From: Hermatobates lingyangjiaoensis
Lineage: Eukaryota; Arthropoda; Insecta; Hemiptera; Hermatobatidae
Length of the DNA stretch: 64,000 nt
NCBI GenBank assembly: GCA_026182355.1
Contig: JAPFBL010000575.1
Location: forward strand, 183,226 to 247,225
Reading direction: 5' to 3'
Below the pieces are notes generated by a model. That model did not search any database. It was not told the origin of the DNA and was given only the letters and a program-made list of their open reading frames with translations. This document shows, in pieces, positions 55,406 to 64,000 of the stretch (its first letter is position 1; each line of letters starts with the position of its first letter). The position numbers were made by a program, and so were the translations under genes.

Positions 55406-55522
55406 CTAATAAGTAATCAGAGAAACTCTGTCGTCTTTGTTTGTACACTTCATATTGTTGTTTATGATATTCTTCAAGACTCTTTCAGCAAGCAAGTTTC
55501 TGCCAACTATGGTTATGTTTTG

Positions 55523-55554
<32 letters not shown>

Positions 55555-55690
55555 CATTGATGTTCTTTTCTTGATCAACTGTTCTTATATTTTTTGAGAT
55601 TTTATTGAGGGTTTTTGGTCTAATATTCAAAAAACTTCGTTGCCAACGTTTCGATATATATATATATATATATATATATAACAGATTCAA
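55406..55690. other. PLE scraps between (AT)n tracts
   Basis: 55488-55530 (plus) is the N-terminal block KQVSANYGYVLNN. 55590-55650 is a minus-strand hammerhead-tail scrap (GAAACGTTGGC). (AT)n at 55529-55552 and 55656-55680. Confidence 0.55.
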
Positions 55691-55716
55691 TAATATATCG
55701 ACCGTTTGATAGAATA

Positions 55717-56378
55717 GGTGTGTTCTCTAATCGGGGTTCGGTCAATTTTCCAGGATAAAAAATCAAACTCTCGTTGCCAACGTTTCGGTTTTATTTAAAA
55801 CCTTTTTCATAGGCCTACAAACAAAGGATAATAAGAAATCACATATCAACATCAAACATATACACAATATGAAAATGGATTGTTACAACTCATGAATATT
55901 ACAAGCAGAAATATTTCAGAGATACATAAAACAATATTACTTACAGAAGTAAGAATTTTTTAACTAAGAAAATGAAATTTACATTATTTAAAGGAACAAC
56001 AATGTTAGCCGGACAAAACCTTCGACTAGACTAATAAGATAAGATTACAAATATCTTATTAGTCTAGTCGAAGGTTTTGTCCGGCTAACATTGTTGTTCC
56101 TTTAAATAATGTAAATTTCATTTTCTTAGTTAAAAAATTCTTACTTCTGTAAGTAATATTGTTTTATGTATCTCTGAAATATTTCTGCTTGTAATATTCA
56201 TGAGTTGTAACAATCCATTTTCATATTGTGTATATGTTTGATGTTGATATGTGATTTCTTATTATCCTTTGTTTGTAGGCCTATGAAAAAGGTTTTAAAT
56301 AAAACCGAAACGTTGGCAACGAGAGTTTGATTTTTTATCCTGGAAAATTGACCGAACCCCGATTAGAGAACACACCTA
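55717..56378. repeat. Large PLE foldback, ~315-bp arms
   Basis: The longest palindrome here, centre near 56047, arms nearly identical; same family as 3149-3571, with an additional ~110 bp per arm. CTATGAA-type cores at 55776-55816 (minus) and 56279-56313 (plus). Confidence 0.9.
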
Positions 56379-56384
56379 ATTAAT

Positions 56385-56852
56385 ATATATATATATTATA
56401 TATATTATATTATCATCTTCAGGGCTAAAAACATTGCTACATTTAGCACACTTATTTCAACAAAACTGGTCTATTGTTTGGTATTATGTACATGGTCAAC
56501 AAAAATTGAATAATTACTATGGTAAAACTATAGATTTTTATATTTAAGTTTGTTTTAACAATGTTTAGAAAATACAAAGATATAAATTTGTTTACCTGGG
56601 TAGTATGTTTACTGTTGTTTGTTATGTTTTTTCCTTTTCATTTGTATTGTGTTCTTATACTGGGATCACTGAATGGAAAAGTTACTCATGCTACTAAACA
56701 GAGCCAGTGCGTGGAGGTTACATTTTTTCATTGTTATCCGTTTTTAAAGTTCCAATGTTTACTTGTTTTGTTAAGTTTGGCAATTTTAATGTGTTGTCCC
56801 TATGTTAGTCTGTTGGATTGAGAAAAGACGTTTATGTATATTTGACTAGTCA

Positions 56853-56855
<3 letters not shown>
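56385..56855. other. AT-rich stretch, PLE tail scrap
   Basis: 56400-56430 holds the 5' half of a minus hammerhead core cut by (AT)n. The 86-residue open frame at 56561-56821 is hydrophobic and has no recognisable family. Confidence 0.4.
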
Positions 56856-56892
<37 letters not shown>

Positions 56893-57113
56893 ATGATAAA
56901 CGCAAACGGTCCGGCAAGACAGATTACACTCAAAATAAACTGGTGACACATAGACAGAAACATAACAAAGACTCACTCACTTTTCAATATTTCGACCGTC
57001 ATCCCTCCGTCAATTCACTTCTTCTCCTGAGGACGACCGCCATTACGGTCGAAATATTGAAAAGTGAGTGAGTCTTTGTTATGTTTCTGTCTATATGTCT
57101 CAGTTTATTTTGA

Positions 57114-57118
<5 letters not shown>
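56893..57118. repeat. PLE foldback, GACCG-CCATTA lineage
   Basis: Plus core 57027-57058 complete: CTGAGGA, C, GACCG/CGGTC, GAAA, ATAT, T. The minus arm has lost its stem II and core. (AT)n on both sides. Confidence 0.8.

Positions 57119-57160
<42 letters not shown>
57116..57160. repeat. (AT)n microsatellite
   Basis: ~44 bp. Confidence 0.95.
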
Positions 57161-57163
<3 letters not shown>

Positions 57164-57169
57164 ACTAAT

Positions 57170-58157
57170 AAATTCTCGACCGTGTGGCAGATATACAACT
57201 AAAAAATGATTGATCGGGATGCGGTCAGTTTCTTCCACTTTCAATTCAAACTCTCATTGCCGACGTTTCGATTTTATTTAAAATCTTTTTCCAAAGGCCT
57301 ACAAACAGAGGAAAACAGGAATTTTAATACGTACATTTTTTTTAAAACACAAACAAAAGAAGTACACTATGAAAAATTAAATACAATCTTGAGTATTAGG
57401 ATAACAATGACAGAATAATAAAAAAGAGAAAAAGATGGAGTCTAACTATAAAAACAAAGTTTTTTACAATGTACTTAGACAAGTAGGAGTATTGGCAATT
57501 GAAGGAACTATTACAATTACATTTCTGAACTAGTATTGAAGGTTAAACTATTCAAATGAAAACCGTTAATAACCGACTCTGTACAGCTGATAAGCAGGTA
57601 ACTATTGAACAAAATTTCACTAAATCTGTTAGGTATTCAAAATACTAGAATAAACACTATTTAAATTCGCTATATCGTTTCTATGATTAATACAATTTTG
57701 ATCTTTTTTAATGAATAGCATTTCAAGGGTTCTTCTTCTATGTTCGTCCTGTTCTCTACTCATAACGGTTGCTCCATCAAAGTCAAATGTATGTCCTTCA
57801 TTTATTGAATGATATGCTAATGCTATCTTTTTTGTTCTAACAGAGTATTTATGTTGATATATCCTTTCTTTTAACAATCTACTGGTTTCACCAAAATACT
57901 TCTTATTACATTCTATACATTTTATAGAATAAATAATATTACTTTCTAAATCTTTTGGTATCTTGTCTTTTAAATTAGAAAATAATAATTTTACTTTTTG
58001 TTTATTATAATATGCTAAATTGATTTCTAGTAAGTTCCTTTTTAACAGTTTTTGAATATTTTGTGACAGCCCTTCAATAAATAGGAATTTGAAATATCTT
58101 TTATTCATCATTTGATGGTTATCAGTAGTTCTTTCCGTGTGTTCCGTCTGTTCTGTT
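57170..58157 (-). pseudogene. PLE 3' half: linker plus GIY-YIG endonuclease
   Basis: Minus strand 58111-57629 is a 160-codon open frame: KRYFKFLFIEGLSQNIQKLL (RT-endonuclease linker), SNIIYSIKCIECNKKYFGET (CxxC and the YFG form of YIG), LLKERIYQHKYSVR, YHSINEGHTFDFDGA, and an REQDEHRRRTLEML helix. It is about 60% identical to the 53-kb copy by eye. The 5' side stops at (AT)n at 58157, so no RT remains. The 3' UTR and tail match the foldback 34768-35297. Confidence 0.85.
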
Positions 58158-58159
58158 AT

Positions 58160-59100
58160 ATATATATATATTGTTAAAATGTAATTATGTAAATTTCATT
58201 TGTTTTTACCAATGATGTTATTCTTGTAAATTCTGAAAAAAAAACTAAAGATATTTTCCTTGCATTCTTCCAAAATGTTGGAAGATTTTCGTCTTTTTAC
58301 GGATTTCTTACTGTAGTTTGGACATTGATTTTTATTTCACGTCTTTATTGTGAAATCTTATTGTCATTGTATTTAAAATAGATGGTTTTGAGAAGTAGTT
58401 TTATTTGATGATTTGTGCTTAATAGAAGGGTAGTTCTAGAATAAATAGAATTAGATAAATTCTAGAAAAATAGAATGGTTATTTATTTTTATAAAAAAAA
58501 ACCAAGTAGTCTGGTTTTTTTTTAAAAAAAAAAGTAACTAAATAAATGGAAGGTTGATGACTTGTGCAATTTGTTATAATGAGGTGTTTACTGATACAGT
58601 GATGGTGCAACTTCTCTGCCACCCCCGAGCGGAGGCCATTGATAATCCGTCAACCTTCAAAATGTCAGAAACCCGTCAAAATATTTATTTCCATTGAATT
58701 ACAATCAACGATCTAATTTTAGACTGCTGTTACTTGTCCCAGACATTCATCTTATTACAAGTACTCGTATACATATACAGTCGTCGTCATGAAAACCAAA
58801 AATTTTGACTAAAACAAAAACGTATGACTCATATCATTTAAAAAAAAAAATGTTAAATTAAATTAACTGCCTCCGTAAAAACTTTCAACCTCTTTAAAGA
58901 ACTAGTTTTGAAAACTTTAAAATAAATTTTTACACTTGAATTTGTATTTCAAAATTTGTTTAAAAACAGTATTACATACATAAAAGATAAAAAACGATTT
59001 TGACCCTAAAAACTCATTTTGGTATAAAATTTTAGATTTTTGTTTGTTTCAAATTACTTGAAATTTCAGGTTGCTTGAAATTTTTTTTTATTTTTAAAAT
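58160..59100. other. AT-rich stretch, nothing recognised
   Basis: No gene or tandem repeat supported. Confidence 0.5.
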
Positions 59101-59103
59101 AAA

Positions 59104-61290
59104 ACGCTTTATTTTTAAAGAAACGCTTTGTTACTTTTTAACGTAAGTTCTTTTGTGTGGAGACGTACCTATGTGTTTGAAACGCGTTGTTACTTTTTAA
59201 CGTAAGTTCTTTTGTGTGGAGACGTACCTATGTGTTTGAAACGCGTTGTTACTTTTTAACGTAAGTTCTTTCGTGTGGAGACGTACCTATGTGTTTGAAA
59301 CGCGTTGTTACTTTTTAACGTAAGTTCTTTTGTGTGGAGACGTACCTATGTGTTTGAAACGCGTTGTTACTTTTTAACGTAAGTTCTTTCGTGTGGAGAC
59401 GTACCTATGTGTTTGGAACGCGTTGTTACTTTTTAACGTAAGTTCTTTTGTGTGGAGACGTACCTTTGTGTTTGAAACGCGTTGTTACTTTTTAACGTAA
59501 GTTCTTTTGTGTGGAGACGTACCTATGTGTTTGAAACGCGTTGTTACTTTTTAACGTAAGTTCTTTTGTGTGGAGACGTACCTATGTGTTTGAAACGCGT
59601 TGTTACTTTTTAACGTAAGTTCTTTCGTGTGGAGACGTACCTATATGTTTGAAACGCGTTGTTACTTTTTAACGTAAGTTCTTTCGTGTGGAGACGTACC
59701 TATATGTTTGAAACGCGTTGTTACTTTTTAACGTAAGTTCTTTTGTGTGGAGACGTACCTTTGTGTTTGAAACGCGTTGTTACTTTTTAACGTAAGTTCT
59801 TTTGTGTGGAGACGTACCTATGTGTTTGAAACGCGTTGTTACTTTTTAACGTAAGTTCTTTTGTGTGGAGACGTACCTATGTGTTTGAAACGCGTTGTTA
59901 CTTTTTAACGTAAGTTCTTTTGTGTGGAGACGTACCTTTGTGTTTGAAACGCGTTGTTACTTTTTAACGTAAGTTCTTTTTGTGTGGAGACGTACCTATG
60001 TGTTTGAAACGCGTTGTTACTTTTTAACGTAAGTTCTTTTGTGTGGAGACGTACCTATGTGTTTGAAACGCGTTGTTACTTTTTAACGTAAGTTCTTTCG
60101 TGTGGAGACGTACCTATATGTTTGAAACGCGTTGTTACTTTTTAACGTAAGTTCTTTCGTGTGGAGACGTACCTATATGTTTGAAACGCGTTGTTACTTT
60201 TTAACGTAAGTTCTTTCGTGTGGAGACGTACCTATATGTTTGAAACGCGTTGTTACTTTTTAATGTAAGTTCTTTCGTGTGGAGACGTACCTATATGTTT
60301 GAAACGCGTTGTTACTTTTTAACGTAAGTTCTTTTGTGTGGAGACGTACCTATGTGTTTGAAACGCGTTGTTACTTTTTAACGTAAGTTCTTTCGTGTGG
60401 AGACGTACCTATGTTTGAAACGCGTTGTTACTTTTTAACGTAAGTTCTTTTGTGTGGAGACGTACCTATGTGTTTGAAACGCGTTGTTACTTTTTAACGT
60501 AAGTTCTTTTGTGTGGAGACGTACCTATGTGTTTGAAACGCGTTGTTACTTTTTAACGTAAGTTCTTTTGTGTGGAGACGTACCTATGTGTTTGAAACGC
60601 GTTGTTACTTTTTAACGTAAGTTCTTTCGTGTGGAGACGTACCTATATGTTTGAAACGCGTTGTTACTTTTTAACGTAAGTTCTTTCGTGTGGAGACGTA
60701 CCTATATGTTTGAAACGCGTTGTTACTTTTTAACGTAAGTTCTTTTGTGTGGAGACGTACCTATGTGTTTGAAACGCGTTGTTACTTTTTAACGTAAGTT
60801 CTTTCGTGTGGAGACGTACCTATATGTTTGAAACGCGTTGTTACATTTTAACGTAAGTTCTTTCGTGTGGAGACGTACCTATATGTTTGAAACGCGTTGT
60901 TACTTTTTAACGTAAGTTCTTTCGTGTGGAGACGTACCTATATGTTTGAAACGCGTTGTTACTTTTTAACGCAAGTTCTTTCGTGTGGAGACGTACCTAT
61001 ATGTTTGAAACGCGTTGTTACTTTTTAACGTAAGTTCTTTCATGTAGAGACGTACCTATATGTTTGAAACGCGTTGTTACTTTTTAACGTAAGTTCTTTC
61101 ATGTAGAGACGTACCTATATGTTTGAAACGCGTTGTTACTTTTTAACGCAAGTTCTTTCGTGTAGAGACGTACCTATATGTTTGAAACTCGTTGTTACTT
61201 TTTAACGTAAGTTCTTTCGTGTAGAGACGTACCTATATGTTTGAAACTCGTTGTTACTTTTTAACGTAAGTTCTTTCATGTAGAGACCTC
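59104..61290 (+). repeat. 59-bp satellite (~37 copies) with hammerhead 3' half
   Basis: Unit: GTGTTTGAAACGCGTTGTTA, CTTTTTAACGTAAGTTCTTT, then TGTGGAGACGTACCTAT. GTGTTTGAAACGCGTTGTT is the stem II 3' arm, GAAA and ACGCGT stem III of the GAACAC-lineage hammerhead (28341, 30048). The CTGANGA half is absent. Right-hand units carry more changes (CATGTAGAGAC, AAACTCGTT). Confidence 0.95.
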
Positions 61291-61815
61291 TTTTTTTTTT
61301 TAAATTCCTCATCATGAAACAAAGGTGTGAACAATTGCTGAGTAATCTCTCTACTGAAATGTTATGAGGGTTATATTTACGAATGAAATAGATTTCACTT
61401 CATGTATTTCAAGAAATCATCAAAGTGTTGTTAATGAGAGAGTATAAGTGGGGATTTTCAATAAACCGTGTGTTTATTTAACTTTAAGACACATATTCAT
61501 TTTAACTGTTCAGATTATTCCATCGCTTTTGTTAATTCAACTTCAAGACGGAATACAAGTATCATTGACTATGTTTCTATCTGAAATATACTTTTTTTTT
61601 TAATTTTGATTACATTTAATTACAGTTGAACATCGAACTACCAGTGCCTAATTGTACAAGCAGTTCGCTTTACGAGCAGCTATTCGTAAGATTTTTTGTC
61701 TTGTACGACGAGTGAAAAAGTTGTAATACGAGCGACTGTCTTCCTTACGCCTAGATTGTCTGCATTCTATGTTTTCTTGCCAGCTTTTTTGTTATACATA
61801 TTACCAATCAATTAT
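61290..61815. other. AT-rich stretch with MITE-like segment
   Basis: 61624-61745 (CAGTTGAACATCGAACTACC, TACGAGCAGC, AATACGAGCGAC) resembles the end of a Tigger/pogo-type non-autonomous element. The match rests on general appearance only. Confidence 0.35.
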
Positions 61816-61821
61816 CAAACA

Positions 61822-62150
61822 GTTGGGTTTTTAACTCTGACGAAGACCCCTTCTTATGATTGAAATATCTTAGTATGTTTTTCCCATTTCTTATTGTGGT
61901 TTGATCATTGATTGTTATTTCACACTTGGGTTTTTAACTCTGACGAAGACCGCTTCTTATGATTGAAATATCTTAGTATGTTTTTAACATTTCTTATTGT
62001 GGTTTGATCATTCATTGTTATTTCACACTTGGGTTTTTAACTCTGACGAAGACCTCTTCTTATGATTGAAATATCTTAGTATGTTTTTCCCATTTCTTAT
62101 TGTGGTTTGATCATTGATTGTTATTTCACGTGTTTGATGTGAAATCTTGT
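61822..62150 (+). repeat. 103-bp tandem triplication of a hammerhead tail
   Basis: GGGTTTTTAACTCTGACGAA begins at 61825, 61928 and 62031. Each unit holds a decayed GACCG-lineage hammerhead (stem II now GACC/GATT, stem III ATATCT) plus the TGTGGTTTGATCATTGATTG tail. Confidence 0.85.
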
Positions 62151-62159
62151 TATACATAT

Positions 62160-62690
62160 CACATATACAGTATTATTTATTTTTTATAATTCCACTTTTT
62201 TTTTAAAAAAAAAAGATAGCTAAAAAAACAGGCATTTTGGGAATAGAACAAATTATTTACTTTATATTATTATCAATGAGGAATATTGCTTCCTAATATG
62301 CGTAAATATCAATATGAGCTCTATCTGGTTGGGTACGAGTTAAACTCATACTACGAGGGGTTCTACTTAAATGTTTGTGAATATAATAAAATATAAATAT
62401 ATATTTTTCTTAATATATATTTAAATTTATATATATTTAAATAAATTAAATATAAATGTATATATTTAAATAACTATTTAAATAAATATATATATAATTT
62501 ATTAAAATAAATAAATAGTTTATTATATTTTTGATAGAAAAATATAATAATCTTTCACCGGTTTTAAAAAAAAAATAAAAATAATATTATATTATATTTG
62601 AATAGTGCAAAATTATATTAATTCAACTTCAAAATTAATTAATTCAACTAAAAAAATATAGTGTCTATCTGAAAACTACTTTTTTTTTTC
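62160..62690. other. Very AT-rich stretch
   Basis: TAAATATA-type low complexity at 62380-62640. No gene supported. Confidence 0.5.
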
Positions 62691-62949
62691 ATTTGATTAC
62701 ATTTAAATATAGTAGGACCTCATAGTACGAGCAATTGTACGCTTTACTTTCAGACATTCCTAACGGTTTTTGGAGTAAGGTGAGGTGAGTATTAAAAGAT
62801 TGACCAATAAAGACGTATTGAAGTGGCGGGAATGTCTGACACACAAGGGATGAATGACCTTTGCACTTCCCCCCCCCCCTCCCACACTGGTGACCCGTGA
62901 CCTCCACCTCCATATGATGATGCATTTTCTCTTCTCTTTAAGTCCAAGC

Positions 62950-63310
62950 CTCTATAGTGCAGAGTTGCTCAAACTTTTTTCGACGGTGGAACCCTTTTTG
63001 CTTCAGTAACTTTACCGGGAACCCCAGGCTTCTAATGATTTTATACAATCATATTAAAAATATTTTCATATGCCTTTATAAATAGTACGTATGTTTTTTA
63101 AAAAAAAAAAAAACAATTAAAAAGTAATATTACTGCAATGTGTATTTTTCAAATAAAAATTCAAAACTAAAAGATTATAATTTTCATATTTTCCACAAGT
63201 GCATAACACATAAAACAGAATTACTAACAATTTTAACACTGTGTTTGTTTTGTAATCTTTTGGTTTTATAGTTTAATTCACAGGTTTAGCCACCTGTTAT
63301 AAAACTGCTT
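62950..63310 (-). mobile_element. Dispersed repeat, inverted partner of 13025-13685
   Basis: Minus strand begins with GGGGTTCCCGGTAAAGTTAC-type sequence and shares the body of the 13-kb copy. Confidence 0.6.
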
Positions 63311-63435
63311 CAAACAAAATGTTTATTTTGGTGATAGAACTATTTCTCGATGTTATAGAAAATTATATTGTTAATTTAAGAAATGTATAGTGTATATAGT
63401 GGTAGTTAGTAGGAATAAGTTTTTTTTTTATAAAA

Positions 63436-63905
63436 ATGATTAACTCTGAAGATGGTCAAAGAGACCGAAACATGTCAGTCATAAAGAATAAAGCATTTGG
63501 AGAACTAACATATTTAGTACCAGAAATATTTAAATCAAAGGTGAGAAAACTTGAAAGATGGACAATGAAATTTATTCATGCCACAGTACAAAGGTCGTTC
63601 AACAAAACATATATATATGTATATATATACATAAAAAGATTTCACATAAACACGTGAAACAACAATCAATGATCAAACCACAATAAGAAATGGGAAAACA
63701 AGACTAAGATCTTTCAACCGTAACAAGCGGTCTTCGTCAGAGTCAAAAACCCAACTGATGCATGTTTTGTTGAACGACCTTTGTACTGTGGCATGAATCA
63801 ATTTCATAGTCGATCTACTATGTTTTTATTCTACTATCTTTTGAATGATCGACTATGAATTTGATTCATGCCACAGTACAAAGGTCGTTCAACAAAACAT
63901 GCATA
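63436..63905 (+). mobile_element. PLE start with intact hammerhead, inside a foldback
   Basis: Core 63446-63476: CTGAAGA, T, GGTC/GACC (loop AAAGA), GAAA, ACATGT, C. It is followed by an open N-terminal block (FGELTYLVPEIFKSKVRKLE, RSFNKTY) that is cut by (AT)n and by a minus GACCG-lineage hammerhead (63706-63740). The inverted partner of the coding end lies at 63850-63900. Confidence 0.75.
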
Positions 63906-64000
63906 TATATTATATATATATTAATTTAAATATACATTTCAAACAAACTTTTATGGGCTCGGTCATTCTTCCGGTTCAAATTAAAACTCCACTGCCAATT
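63905..64000 (-). ncRNA. PLE tail entering the window edge
   Basis: GGGCTCGGTCATTCTTCCGG and ATTAAAACTCCACTGCCAAT match the outer part of the CTATGAA-core tail; the element continues past the edge. Confidence 0.5.

Noticed and set aside
56561..56821. 86-residue hydrophobic frame as a membrane protein
   Set aside because: AT-rich sequence gives Leu/Phe/Val-rich frames by chance; no start context, no family, and flanked by PLE debris.

Overview
This looks like an animal nuclear genome window with low GC content, very long (AT)n and (AG)n microsatellites and no compact gene layout. Arthropod is the best guess: TTAGG-type strings occur inside a SINE, and a TIGD1-like transposase, Penelope-like, Helitron and tRNA-SINE families sit together. 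The species cannot be named from the sequence. I see no convincing multi-exon host gene. Almost everything recognisable is mobile or derived from mobile DNA.

Layout. 1-2040 is a ~281-bp satellite. 2040-7700 holds Helitron and ribozyme-bearing fragments, a 161-bp array and a dispersed 'GAATTCAGGTACC' repeat. 8342-9595 is the only long intact ORF: a TIGD1/CENP-B-type protein that has lost its catalytic core in frame, and whose last coding repeat continues as a ~1-kb minisatellite (9596-10590). 10.7-12.6 kb is Penelope-like element (PLE) debris. 14.9-22.4 kb is a Helitron cluster with helicase pseudogenes, tandem duplication and inverted halves. 22.3-26.3 kb is PLE GIY-YIG fragments, followed by a 58-bp satellite (26.38-27.72 kb). 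28.1-36.8 kb is a dense field of PLE foldbacks, two copies of a TA-flanked TIR transposon family being split between here (28.6 kb) and 44.7 kb, plus tRNA-SINEs and a non-LTR fragment. 37.9-41.8 kb holds SINEs, a GC-rich dispersed family, a 237-bp triplication and a 5S-derived fragment. 42.7-44.4 kb is a 40-bp satellite and 47.1-48.5 kb a 172-bp satellite. 50.2-58.2 kb holds PLE coding fragments, foldbacks and an isolated Gly/Tyr-rich coding block. 59.1-61.3 kb is a 59-bp satellite.

Main system. More than 30 places carry the pattern CTGANGA, one spacer base, a stem-loop, GAAA, a short self-complementary segment, then an H base. This is the layout of a type I hammerhead ribozyme (HHR) with a tiny stem III. 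Many stem II arms and stem III palindromes differ in sequence but keep pairing, so the structure is what is conserved. The motifs lie next to GIY-YIG/RT fragments of PLEs, mostly as inverted pairs (foldbacks) cut off by (AT)n tracts. HHRs in PLE terminal repeats are known; the number of distinct HHR lineages here, a constant extra base after CTGANGA, a 189-bp HHR insertion with a 12-bp target duplication, and several satellites apparently grown from the HHR-bearing tails are the points worth following up.
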